A stretch of DNA of 64,000 bases from positions 16,274,144 to 16,338,143 of the forward strand of contig NC_133224.1 in the NCBI RefSeq assembly GCF_040436345.1, read 5' to 3'. Below, in pieces: positions 34,500 through 46,900 of this stretch; the first letter of the stretch is position 1, and each line of letters opens with the position of its first letter. The notes under the pieces are model-generated. The model searched no databases. It was given only the letters and a program-made list of their open reading frames with translations, and had not been told where the DNA came from. The stretch is from Pagrus major (Eukaryota > Chordata > Actinopteri > Spariformes > Sparidae). The position numbers and the translations under genes were made by a program.

Positions 34500-37400
34500 A
34501 TGGGCTCCCAGGTCACCACAGTCCCTCAGTCGTTCTATCAGCAATACCTTTCTGAGCATGAAATCAAGCCACTGTTCGACTTACTGGAAGTTCAAGGAGC
34601 CAATGGCCAGTGTGTACCTTACCTGGGATACATTGAGCTGAATGTCACTTTTCCCAAAGAGTTCCTAGGAGTGGAAATTGAGGTGCCAACACTCGCTTTG
34701 GTGGTTCTAGATGTTCACGCTGTCTCTGATTCACTCATGTTGATAGGTACCAACACGCTTGATGTATTGTATGAGATGTACTGTGAAATGGCTTCCGAGA
34801 CACAGCAACCTACAGCACATGGCTACAAAGCCGTTCTCAAAGTCCTTGAGCTGCGGCAGAGACAAAGTAAGGATGGAAACCTTGGGCTGGTGAAGATGTA
34901 TGGCCAAGGCCCCCAGTTGGTTCCAGCTGGCCAAACCGTGGTCTTGGAAGGTTGTGTTGCAACCAGTAGGTTCTCTACTGAGAAGTCAGTGGTCCTGGAA
35001 CATCCTTCCTCATCTTCGTTGCCAGGTGGGTTGCTGGTGAAAACCTGTCTTGTTGATTTGCCAGCTAAACAGCCATGCAAAGTCCCAGTAATACTTACCA
35101 ACGAGTCAGACCACGATGTTATCGTTCCTCAGAGGTGTATTATTGGTGAGATCAGTGCCTTTCAGAGAGTTTTCTCAAAAGAACATGGTGTACTTACCTC
35201 AAGATCAGACTGTCCCCAGAAGTCCGACATCACGTTCAACTTCAGCGACTCTCCCGCTCCTGCCGAATGGAAAGAGCGCATTACAAAGAAACTGAACAGC
35301 ATGCCGGAAGTTTTTGCACAGAACGACCTTGATTTCGGCAGGACTGACCAGGTCAAGCATCAAATAAAGCTCTCTGACGAGACCCCGTTCAAACACAGAG
35401 CCCGCCCCATACATCCCCATGACCTGGAGGCCGTCCGTAAGCATCTACAAGAACTACTTCAAGCTGGAGTGATCAGAGAGTCTGACTCTTCATTCTCATC
35501 TCCTATAGTCGTAGTGAGGAAGAAGAACGGAGACGTCCGTCTCTGTATTGATTATAGGAAACTCAATCTCCAGACTGTGAAGGATGCTTATGCGCTCCCA
35601 AACCTGGAAGAAGCCTTCTCTACACTCACCGGATCAAAGTGGTTTTCGGTCCTCGACCTAAAATCCGGTTATTATCAGATAGAGGTCGAAGAAGTGGATA
35701 AACCCAAAACCGCCTTCGTCTGTCCCATGGGGTTTTGGGAATTTAATCGGATGCCTCAAGGCGTCACAAACGCTCCGAGCACGTTCCAACGTCTCATGGA
35801 GAGATGTATGGGTGAGATGAATTTAAAGGAAGTTCTTGTGTTTCTCGATGACATCATTGTTTTTTCCAAGACATTGGAAGAGCATGAAGTGAGGCTGATG
35901 AAAGTTTTGACCCGTCTGCGAGAGTTCGGCCTTAAGCTCTCCCCGGAGAAATGCATGTTTTTTCAAACGTCGGTCAAGTATTTGGGGCATATCGTGTCCC
36001 AGGACGGAGTGGGGACCGACCCCGGAAAAGTGGAAGCCCTGAAAAAGTGGCCAAGACCTCAAGACCTGAAACAGCTAAGGTCTTTTCTCGGGTTTTCGGG
36101 GTACTACAGAAGATTCATAAAGGACTATTCCAGCATAGTCAAACCCCTCACTGACTTGACATCGGGTTATCCCCCACTACACAAAAACACCAAGCACAAG
36201 ACACAGACTTACCAGACCCACCACGATCCAAAGAAGCCATTCGGTGATCGCTGGACTGACAGCTGTGAGCTAGCGTTCAATACCATCATCGAGAAGCTCA
36301 CCACAGCTCCTGTCCTCGGGTTCGCTGACCCCAAGGTGCCGTACGTCCTCCACACCGACGCCAGTACGACGGGCCTTGGGGCAGCCTTATACCAAGAGCA
36401 AGATGGTCACATGCGAGTGATTGCGTATGCTAGCAGGGGCCTGTCGCGCAGCGAGTCAAGATACCCGGCGCACAAGCTAGAATTCCTAGCTTTAAAGTGG
36501 GCTGTTGTCGAGAAATTTTGTGATTACCTGTACGGTAACCAATTTACTGTCATAACAGACAGTAACCCCCTGACATAAGTCCTTACCAGTGCCAAACTGG
36601 ACGCCACCAGTTACAGATGGCTGGCAGCCCTCTCAACATTCATCTTCACGCTCCAATACAGGCCAGGTAAACTGAACTCTGATGCGGACGGTCTTTCTAG
36701 GAGGCCACACGGAGAGCTCTCAAATGACCTGAAGTCCCAGAAAGAACAGGAGCGCATCAATCAGTTCACACGAACACATTTGGCTGAACTTGAGGGTGGT
36801 GTGAGCCAAGACATCGTGCACGCCATCTGTGAGAGGCATCTTGTTTGTGGCATACCAGATGACTGCGGAGACAGTGATGGAGGCATCGCGCTGGTGCAAT
36901 CCCTAGCAACCTCTCCTGATGCCCTGCCGGACAGTTTTGTGGTCGAGCATGGTGGCTTACCTGGTCTCCCTCATCTGTCCGAGGTTGAAATCAGAGATGT
37001 GCAGCGAGCTGACCCCTGTCTCCGAGAGGTAATAGCTCAAATCGAAAGTGGAGAAAAGTTGCCTCCGACAGTCAGAAAAGAGCTTCCTGACATTCCCTTC
37101 CTTTTAAGGGAGTGGAATCGTCTCGAAATGCAAAATGATGTACTGTACAGATGACGTCAAGACAATGGCAGAGTCACATATCAACTTGTCTTACCTGAGG
37201 AGCTCCGGACGGTTGTTCTTCAGAGTCTTCACAATGATATGGGCCACCTAGGTACCGAACGTACCTTGGATTTGGTACGGACCAGATTTTTCTGGCCAAA
37301 GATGGCGGCCGATGTCGAAAGAAAAATCAAGACCTGCGAACGGTGCATCCGCAGAAAAGCACAGCCAGAAAAGGCAGCACCGTTGGTGAACATAACATCC

Positions 37401-38978
37401 ACCAGGCCTTTAGAGCTTGTTTGTATGGACTTCTTGTCTGTTGAGCCTGACAGAAGCAATACGAAGGATATTCTGGTGATGACGGATCATTTTACGAAGT
37501 ATGCAATTGCCATACCAACGCCAAATCAGAAAGCTCAGACCGTCGCCAGGTGCCTTTGGGACAACTTCATGGTCCATTATGGAATCCCGGAGCGATTGCA
37601 TAGCGACCAAGGACCTGACTTCGAGTCACGGACAATCAAAGAGCTCTGCAAAATTGCTGGAATCCATAAAATCCGTACGACGCCCTATCATCCCAGAGGG
37701 AATCCAGTCGAACGTTTCAACAGAACGTTGCTGAGCATGTTGGGAACACTTGACAACGAAGACAAATCGCAGTGGCGAAACTTTGTGAAACCTCTTGTAC
37801 ACGCGTACAACTGTACGAAGAATGATGTAACAGGGTTCACACCCTATGAACTCATGTTCGGTCGTCAACCGAGGCTACCTGTCGATCTAGCCTTCGGGTT
37901 ACCCTTGAAGGACGGTGAGTTCAAGTCCCACTCACAGTATGTTCAAAGACTAAAGTCTCATCTGGAAGAGAGTTACAAGATAGCCACTCAAAACGCTGCA
38001 AAGACAGCCGCGAGGAACAAGGCAAGATTCGACAGCCGTGTCACTGCTTCCAAGTTGGAGGCTGGCGACAGGGTGTTGGTGAGAGCTGTCCGCCTGCGCG
38101 GCAAACACAAGCTTGCCGATAAGTGGGAGACGGATGTCTATGTGGTGGTGAAGCAAGCTGGAGATCTCCCAGTCTACACCCTCAGACCAGAGAACAAGGA
38201 AGGCCCCTTGCGAACCCTTCACAGAGACCTCGTACTTCCCTGTGGTTCTCTTCCATTGGACGTTGAAAGGCCAGAATTGCCAAAACCACGCAAGCCACGA
38301 ACACGGAAGTCCGTTGAACAATCTGACGATGTACAGGATCAGTGCGACTCTGAGGATGACTTTCCATGTGAGTGGTTCCGAGAGCAACCTGATACAGAGA
38401 CTACGAGATTTACAACTGTCTATGAAGTTCCCAGACCAGACACCCACCCTGAGACCCCTTCGCCAAAGAACGAGGGGAGGAACCTATCTGAGCAACACTT
38501 ACCTGTTGATGCTCCAGTGAATGACGATCACTTACCTGATAATCCATGTGGCGACTCAAGCAGCACCGAAACAGGAGACCTACCTGAAGTCCTACCTGTT
38601 GCTTCGTCTCGCACAGAACCTGAAAAAGAAGTAAAGACTACAGAACCATCGAGTGAATACTTACCTACCAATGTCCCTGGATCCGCCGGAGATGTTCCTG
38701 CTGAAGAGGATGTCCCTGTTGGAGGAAAAGAAAGAGAGATTAATAATGGTTCAGGAGTTACCAGTGATACTGTGCGACGTTCAACCAGAAACAGAGAGAG
38801 GCCTGAACGGCTGCAGTATTCACGCCTTGGCAGTCCGCTGGTATCTATTGTTCAATCTCTGTTTCAAGGCCTGAACAACGCTCTTACCGAAGTGCTATTG
38901 GAAGCCGAACAGACTAACCTGAACTCATCCTTCAACCTGTTACTGGACAGCAGTTCCCATGCACAGAGGCGTGCATAG
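34500..38978 (+). pseudogene. pol: gypsy pol: protease remnant, RT, RNase H, integrase
   Basis: One frame with two internal stops (36576-36578 in RNase H and 37152-37154 before integrase). It opens at GSQVTTVPQSFYQQ, the post-catalytic part of the aspartic protease; the Asp-Thr/Ser-Gly is absent and gag overlaps out of frame, implying an internal deletion. The RT shows VRLCIDYRKLN, LDLKSGYYQIEV, FNRMPQGVTNAPSTFQRLM and VFLDDI near 35838. The RNase H has LHTDAST and ITDSNPL. The integrase has an HHCC finger (ending CERCIRRK), catalytic Asp in MDFLSVE, HSDQGPDF, and Glu in NPVERFNRT. A ~200-residue acidic, Pro-rich tail follows, ending 14 bp before the 3' LTR. These enzymes copy and integrate the element; this copy cannot make a complete product. 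Confidence 0.93.
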
Positions 38979-38981
38979 ATT

Positions 38982-38994
38982 CAAGAGGGGAGGG
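38982..38994 (+). promoter_or_regulatory. Polypurine tract
   Basis: CAAGAGGGGAGGG-type purine run directly abuts the 3' LTR start, the usual plus-strand primer position. Confidence 0.75.
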
Positions 38995-39194
38995 TGTAAC
39001 CCAGGTTAAAATGTATATTAAAAATATTTCATTGTGTATTTAAAACCGAGACAAATGAGTTAAAATCAGTAAATTAGTTCATTATATGTATAAAACCAGG
39101 ATGTTTGAATTAAAAACAGTGAAATTCATAGTGGAAAAATCAATTCATTAAATATAATGTTTTGTTAATAATTAAAATACCAATGTTCACTTAA

Positions 39195-40148
39195 CCCTCT
39201 AGGCGCCAAAGTCGCATTATTGCGACAGGCAACATTGCTCATTAAAACAGCCCATATCTTTAAATCTACTGCCTTGTGCTGTTACTGCTTGCTACCACTA
39301 GATAGCCAATAGATTCAGCTTCAATCCTGACGTCATTTGGGGGTGTGTTTCTATGCAAAATACCTGAGAAAAAAAAGTTTGAAACCCGACACCGGCTGTC
39401 GGAGCGGCAGCGGCTAAGCGGGCAGAGTGGGAGAGGAGAGAGCCGCGGAGCGGTGGCAGAAGTGTGCTGGACAGATCGAGAGACAGATAGCGATTTTTGT
39501 AATAAAAAACAAAATGCCCAAAAGACTTTACAGTGTGGATGAGGTGCTTGCACAGATCTTTGCTGATCGCGATTCAGAAGGAGACGATTTGCCCTCTGAT
39601 GACGATCGCTCGTCAGAGACGAGTGACTGACAATGCTGCAGCTGCGCACACTGTCACACAAGCAACACACGCTGATCACGGCGAGAGTTTTCTTTTTACA
39701 AGCTAGATTAGGACATTTACTCCTATCAGATTCCTGTTCATTTACTCTGAGGATGAGAGGATGAAAAAAAAAAAATCTACTGTGTAAATATGTTCAGAAT
39801 TCCGTTTTACTGAATTTTACCTGGTGACATACAAATTAGATTAGTAAATTTACTTCAGTCAAACTCCTGTTCCTTTATTTTGAGGATGAGATGACAATAT
39901 AAATATTTTTTTTCTGTGTAAATATGTTCAAAAATCAGTTTTACTGAAAGTTACTTTCAGTCACCTGGTGACGTCACAATATGCAAATTAGATGATTAAA
40001 TTTACTCCCATCACAAACTTTAGGTCATTATGAATATTTTTCTCATTTACACTATGAATTTATCTCTCACCACTTCCAAGCTACAGCCTTTTGAAATCTT
40101 ACAATCCAAACGGAATATTTTCCTAAATAAACTCTGGCGCCTAGAGGG
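39195..40148 (+). mobile_element. TTAA-target, piggyBac-like non-autonomous element in the 3' LTR
   Basis: The ends are CCCTCTAGGCGCCAAAG and ...CTGGCGCCTAGAGGG, inverted over 13 bases (CCCTCTAGGCGCC), with TTAA on both sides (39191-39194, 40149-40152). The 5' LTR carries the uninterrupted site (CACTTAAAAAGAAG near 26738), proving the insertion. A short piggyBac-type N-terminal coding piece remains. 39720-40020 holds two diverged copies of a ~140-bp unit (TGTGTAAATATGTTCA... CACCTGGTGAC). Confidence 0.88.
39514..39630 (+). pseudogene. piggyBac-like transposase N-terminus (truncated)
   Basis: From ATG 39514 the frame reads MPKRLYSVDEVLAQIFADRD and then an acidic Ser/Asp-rich stretch ending SSETSD before TGA at 39628-39630. 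Such an acidic start after a short helix is typical of piggyBac-family transposases in fish. The catalytic part is missing, so mobilisation would need a related enzyme supplied elsewhere. With only 38 residues, the assignment rests mainly on the element ends. Confidence 0.55.
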
Positions 40149-41586
40149 TTAAAAAGAAGAACAGAACCGTAATAAAAAAGTTATGTGGAGTTTTAGTTTG
40201 AAAGAGCTGATCGGAAGACGGACTTCTCATCCAATCGGAGGAGAAGCTCCCACCCACTGACCCGATCGGAGCAGGTTCACTTCCTCTTGAAGCTGCTAGA
40301 AGAAAGAGAGGGAGCCACATTGAGCACGAGTCACGGAAAAACACACTTTGGACGATAAAACACTAAAAAACACTGAAAAACACGGAGAAAACTGCTGGAG
40401 AAGATCCCCCGGACGACCAGGACCTGCGTGAGTGCAGCTGGAGGAGCCGCTCGGGAGGAGAAAGCATCGGTGAGCAACCGACTCGAAATGCTAAATCGCT
40501 AATGCTAATAGCGGAACGAGCTAATCGTTAGCGATAACGAGCTAATGCTAATAGCGATAACGAGCTAACATTAGCATTAACATTAGCTCCCTGTGCTAAT
40601 TAGCCTCAAGGCAGACACACCAGATACACTAATGCTGTAGCATTTGTCCGACATTTTAAAGGTGCATATGTAACGTTATTTTCTCTTGTTTACTCTTTCC
40701 ATGCACATTGAGCTATATTCTGGGTGTGTTTAGCACTTTATTTCTGAACTTAAAGCACATTTAGCCACAAGTTAACAACTGTGCACAATTATATGTTTTA
40801 TTTTCTTAATGGTTAATGATGGTTCTGTGAATATTATCCTGTAAAAAGCACAAAATGTTTTCATATTGTTTTGAGAGGTTATTTCAATAACTTGAGTATC
40901 ATAATATGATTATTTGAATGTTGTTTATTTTGTTACTGTAAATTGTAAGGTTATATTGCAACAGTAATTCAGTAAAAAACAGTAATTCAGTAAAGAAAAT
41001 AATTATTTTCCATTGAAATGGTTTATGCAGATTTAACATGATTTATCTCATATAAATCATTGAGAGTTTAGAGATTGACAATGAATGCTCTGATCCTACT
41101 TATCGTAGGTCAGGTTTTTTCGTTGGATTCCATTGAGATACGCACCTGGAGGTTGGAGCCAATTGAAGATGATGGCGAGCTAGACCCCGGTGGACGCTTA
41201 GATACCGACGTCGTGGAACCTTGATCCTTTTTGCACCAATACACACACCACCCACACCCCAGTGAGGTGGAACTGATATTTCACCTATGCGGTGCTAACT
41301 GAACTGAACACTAGAAATTAAAGCAGCTGCAGTATTTTATTTTATTTTTTATTTTTCATACTTACCCGGGTAGGAGTTGTAATAAATGTGTTATTAATGT
41401 GTGGTCTTCCCATCTGCAATAAAAAGGGAAGCATCATTTGTTTCTTAAAGAGAACACTGTGTTTGTGTCGTTCCTGAGCAGTCGGTTGGTCGATCCTGGG
41501 CTCCGTAGTCGACCTTAGAGCTTCTGATCCATCTAGCCTATTCAATCTAAATCCTATTCTCTTATTAAAGGGTAATACGTGTTACA

Positions 41587-42236
<650 letters not shown>

Positions 42237-42344
42237 TAGGGGAATACGCTAAGGAACCGTTCACCTTACGCCCCTCTTTAATATTGATTGACATATTCTA
42301 AATACAGAAAATAAATGTGCGGAGGATTGTAACTTCATGTTAAT

Positions 42345-43163
42345 ATGCAATCAGTCCAAAAAACCCTTACACAGTACGGCTTGAGAAGTGTATCTCGACA
42401 GACTCGGGAGGGCACAGAGGAGCACATGGCGGCTACCGCAGACCCACCGCAGATGGATACCGTAGCTGAGCTAACGAGCATTAAGACGCTGCTACAAGGC
42501 ATCTCATCCAGCATGAGCGGGTTAAAATCGGGCATGGATGCAGTTCAAGCGTCGGTGGAGAAACTGGGAAGCCGAGTGACTGAAGCTGAGACTCGTATTT
42601 CGGCCCTTGAAGATCAAGGCCAGAGCCTGAGTGTCGCGGTGGAGACGGCGACCAAAACAATCGCCCAACTTCAGGAGAAAGTAACATACTTAGAAGACGC
42701 CGGCCGCCGTAATAATGTCCGTATAGTTGGAGTAGTGGAGAGCGCCGAAGGAGGAGACGTGCAAAAGTTTGTGCGGACGTTTTTGGAGGAGGTATTGGAT
42801 GTCGAAATGGGACCGGACTTCGAGATTGAGCGCGCCCACAGAGCAGGTCAGCGTGGCAGCAGAGACCGGCATATCCTGGTGCGTTTCCTGAGGTTTGGAG
42901 CCAGAGAAGCGGTGCTAAGAGCGGCCCGGGAGAAGGAGCATGTGGAGTGGAGAGGCAAGCGGGTGTCTTTCTTTCAGGACCTTTCACAGGATGTTGTTCA
43001 GAGGCGCAAAAAGTTTGATGGAGTAAAGAAGCAGCTGCAGGAGAAGGGGCTTCGGTACACCATGTCATACCCAGCCGTGCTGAGAGTGGTGGCGGATAAC
43101 ATCCGGCACACCTTCGCTTCTCCGGAGGAGGTGAGAGACTTCATCTCTAAGAGAGACTCATGA
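42345..43163 (+). CDS. L1-type ORF1 protein
   Basis: The uninterrupted 272-codon frame has an N-terminal basic and Pro/Asp segment, a coiled coil at ~45-115 (SIKTLLQGISSSMSGLKSGM, VEKLGSRVTEAETRI), an RRM-like domain starting LEDAGRRNNVRIVGV with RAHRAG and LVRFLRF, and a C-terminal domain (VQRRKKFDGVKKQLQEKGLR, YPAVLRV). The first in-frame ATG lies 138 bp inside the element. Expected role: an RNA-binding trimer packaging LINE RNA with ORF2 product. No lesion seen. Confidence 0.9.
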   Translation: MQSVQKTLTQYGLRSVSRQTREGTEEHMAATADPPQMDTVAELTSIKTLLQGISSSMSGLKSGMDAVQASVEKLGSRVTEAETRISALEDQGQSLSVAVETATKTIAQLQEKVTYLEDAGRRNNVRIVGVVESAEGGDVQKFVRTFLEEVLDVEMGPDFEIERAHRAGQRGSRDRHILVRFLRFGAREAVLRAAREKEHVEWRGKRVSFFQDLSQDVVQRRKKFDGVKKQLQEKGLRYTMSYPAVLRVVADNIRHTFASPEEVRDFISKRDS

Positions 43164-43965
43164 AGAGCCCAACGCGACACGGAGGATATTATTGATTACT
43201 GGAGATGTCGGGTGAGCCGTTTTTAGGCTTTGTTTATGTGAACCATCACGTCATCTTGTACTCTCCAGGTAGTCATATTAGGATTTGTTATCAGATATAG
43301 GTATATCTATAGCCTATGGTTCGAGTATATTTGTGTTCACCTTGTTTAAGGGGGCAAAGAAGTTAAACCTTTGTAATATTGCCACTTGTTCCTTCTCTTA
43401 GAAAATCAATAACTGCATAATAGCAGCAGATATATTATTCTGGAGTTGATCTGACACTATTAGGGATTTTTATTTTCTCTCTTTTTTTTTTTTTGGACTG
43501 GAATACAAGTAGAGGACATTAATTCCTGTTCTTTTATAGGAATTAGGCTCTGGACTCACTTGGTTGCTTGTACAAAATACAGGCCTAGTCACGTTCTGTA
43601 TATGATAATAGGTATGTGTATTGGATTTGATATGTGTGGGTGGGGAGGTGGGGGTGTTCGGCGGGTCAGGACTTCGAGTTTCACGGACGTACTAGTCTGT
43701 TGTTTTGGTTTGAGGGATTGTGGAGAACCACTTGGTTTTCTCAGGGTTCTCACATGTCTCAGTTTCTGTGTTTTTGTTTTTTGTTTTTTTTGTTTTTTGT
43801 TTGTTTTTGTTTGTTTGTTTGTTTGTTTGTTTTTTCATATGTGCACGTTTCTTAGACAGGGAGACATTAAATCCAGGTCGTTTCTCACATGGTACCACCC
43901 TCACTTGCATGTATCTCAGCTTGATGAGATGGTTGAGGGTAAAATAGTAGAAGTGTTATGTTAGT

Positions 43966-46900
43966 ATGGCAGACAGGCTTAAGTTACTATCATGGAACAT
44001 TAAAGGTGCGAATCTTGCTATTAAGAGGAAGAAACTTCTTCTATATCTGAAACAAAAGAAAGTAGACATCTGTTTTTTGCAGGAGACTCATTTAAATAAT
44101 GAAGAGTCAACTAAGTTACAAAGGGATTGGGTTGGTAAAATATTTTATAGTGCCTACTCATCTAACCAGCGGGGCGTCTGCATATTATTTCGTAAAAATC
44201 TAAACATAACTATCCACAAGCAACTCTCGGACAAGGAAGGCAGGTGGGTGGCTGTCAGTGTAGATCTGTTCGGCAGCAGATGCTCTCTTATTAATATCTA
44301 TGCACCAAATTTAGATTCTCCAGTTTTTTTTGCTGATATATGTAATGTTATGAAACAAATGGGGAATACATACTGTATTATTGGGGGGGATTTTAATCAG
44401 GTTCGAGACCCGGCCCTAGATAAGTCAAAAGTGGCTAATACAAGATTAGTATATAAATCTCAAATAGCTATTGATGTTTTAGAAGAAGAGCTGGGTCTAG
44501 TTGATATTTGGAGGATTTTACACCCCCAGGATAGGGAGTACACCTTCTACTCTAACCCACATGCTTCATATTCACGTATAGACTATTTCCTAATATCTAA
44601 ACAACTAGTGAGTAAAACTGTTGCTGCTTCAATTGGAAATATTGTATTGTCAGATCACGCTCCAGTTGAAGTGATGTTAGGTTCTGGGTCTTTGTCCGAA
44701 ACCCCTAGAAGCCGTTGGAGACTCAACACCTCGTTGCTCCAAAATGAAAAATCCTGTAATTTTATTAGAAAGGAAATTCTTGAGTATTGGGAATTTAATG
44801 AAGGGTCAACCTCTAACCCAGGTCTAGAATGGGATGCATTTAAAGCCTGCTTGAGGGGTCGCTTAATACAGCACTGTTCCTTTTTGAAAAAACAAACTAC
44901 TATACAAATACTGGAATTGGAGAAGGAAATTAAAGATCTGGAAAAAATGTATGCGTCCCAGTTAGATCCAGTGGTGTTTACACAATTAAACAAAATGAAA
45001 CTGGAACTAAATTCTATTCTACAGAAGAAGGCAGAGTATGCATTGTTTCAGTGTAGACAGAAGTACTACGAGCAAGGTGAAGCGGCAGGAAGGTTTCTAG
45101 CCCAGAGAGTAAAACAGCAGTACAGTCGCACTTTAATAACCTCTGTGGAGAATGAAAAGGGGACCTTAGTGACAGACAGTGGGGAGATTAACGAAACATT
45201 TAGGGTATTTTACCAAAAACTGTATCCATCACAGGGTACAGTAGACCAGGAGGATATAGATAAATTCTTATCAGAGGTGCATCTGCCGACCTTGTCCGAG
45301 GAAAAACAAAAAGAAATAGGGGGAGATATCACGTTAGAGGAGATTCAGCAAGCTATAAAAAAAATGAGTTCTGGGAAGTCACCTGGGGATGATGGGCTAC
45401 CGGCAGATTTTTATAAAGAATTTGTGGACCTAATAGCACCAAGATTAGTGATAGTATTCAGGGATGCAATTGGAAGGGGCAAGATGCCAGAAAGCATGCA
45501 ATCGGCAGTTATTACTCTGATACATAAAAAAGGTAAAAATGCGCAGCAATGCGGAAGCTACCGCCCAGTGTCTCTAATAAATGTAGATGCTAAAATATTG
45601 GCCAAGATACTAGCTATGAGGCTGGAGGCACATTTGCCTAGTCTTATACACCCAGATCAAGTTGGTTTTATTCGAGGAAGGTCCTCAGCAGATAATGTTC
45701 GTAGGTTACTTCATTTAATTTGGCAAGTAAGGAATAGCCCTGACCCGGTGGTTACTTTCTCTCTCGACGCTGAGAAAGCGTTTGATAGAGTGGAGTGGGG
45801 GTACCTGTTCAGGACGCTATTTAGGTTCGGATTAGGCTCCTCAATTATAAAATGGGTTAGACTCCTATATTGTGACCCCAAGGCCTCAGTGTTGACAAAT
45901 GGAAAGGTATCCCCACATTTCCCTCTGCACCGGGGTGCAAGACAGGGCTGCCCCCTGAGCCCCCTAATTTTTGCATTGGCATTAGAACCTTTAGCAGCTG
46001 CCATCAGAAATAATACAAATATCAAGGGTATCCAAGCTGGAAAGATGGAACACAAATTACTTTTGTATGCGGATGATATTTTGTTGCTAACCTCAAATCC
46101 AGAAACAGCTGTCCCGCAAATTTTGTCTTTGATCGATACCTTCTCCCATATCTCGGGTTACAAAATAAATTGGGGAAAATCAGAGGCAATGCCCCTTTCT
46201 AGTTTATGCCCACCTAGTATCAGACAGAACTGGCAGTTTAAATGGCTCCCTTCGGGCCTAGTGTATCTAGGGATAAAGCTTACACCAGGTTTAAAAGACA
46301 TAATGATTGAGAACATCCTCCCCCTACTTCTGAAAATTGAGAGCACTCTACAAAATTGGGCTAAAATAGGGCTATCTCTGCTGGGAAAAATAAATATTCT
46401 TAAAATGATGGTTGTTCCACAACTTAACTATATCATATACTTATTACCCATGAGCTTCCCTCCCTCACTACTTAAAAGATTTAATGCAGCGGTAGCTGCT
46501 TTTTTGTAGGGAGGTAAAAGACCCCGTTTAAATAGAATTAAAATGTGTGCTGCAAAGGAGGACGGAGGCCTCAACCTGCCAAGAATGGACTGGTACCACT
46601 ATGCATTTTCTCTTAATCAATTGGCCAAAATAAATATTACAGAGGACCAAGCTCCGGGTTGGGTCTTGATTGAAAAAGAACTTACTGAACCAATCCCATT
46701 ACTGGCTTTTATCTCACAGAATGGGGGAGAAATTCCAACTCGGAATCCATTATTGTCTTTTGCAAGAGAAACCTGGCAGGCATCACATCGTGTTATTGGT
46801 CTAAACCCTTCTTTTACTAGAAGGACATCTCTATGGCACAACAAGCTACTGAAAGTGGGTAAAAAAACTCTTTATTGGAAGTCGTGGGTGGAAGCAGGGA

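Larger units (their letters stand above)
28291..34641 (+). pseudogene. gag: gypsy gag, PNMA/ZCCHC12-like, split by hAT insertion
   Basis: Part 1 (28291-29305) starts MEVIDKLGIKVPNAVLVSGL, with the RRM-like N-terminal fold (FLQTYGSINRAVKI) seen in PNMA-family proteins, then a Pro/Ser-rich linker and the capsid start (LRGFSGKIPRPYSEVDYDTW). The hAT element interrupts the capsid at 29306-29311; a TAG at 29305-29307 closes the first part. Part 2 (33884-34641) resumes with the capsid C-terminal domain (CRGCWDNALLADLHLEQ), a basic region, and one CCHC knuckle (CFRCGEDGHIVATCES, near 34391-34438). PNMA host genes are known to derive from gypsy Gag of this type. Here the LTR context shows the element itself, not a domesticated gene. 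Confidence 0.88.
26519..41586 (+). mobile_element. Ty3/gypsy LTR retrotransposon with PNMA-like Gag
   Basis: Two LTRs beginning TGTAACCCAGG and ending ACGTGTTACA bracket gag and pol on the plus strand, with order RT-RNase H-integrase. attg flanks both sides (26515-26518 and 41587-41590), a 4-bp target duplication inside the Tc1 transposase. The total is 15,068 bp, of which 4,572 bp is a hAT insertion in gag and 954 bp a TTAA element in the 3' LTR. Pol carries two in-frame stops and the protease active site is missing, so this copy is not autonomous. Confidence 0.95.
38995..41586 (+). repeat. 3' LTR of the gypsy element with an internal insertion
   Basis: TG...CA ends match the 5' LTR. It is 2,592 bp long because a 954-bp TTAA-target element sits at 39195-40148. 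Without it the LTR is ~1,634 bp. Confidence 0.93.

Noticed and set aside
43560-43964. Hydrophobic ORFs before the second L1 ORF2
   Set aside because: They come from a TTTG/T-rich tract in the LINE inter-ORF region.
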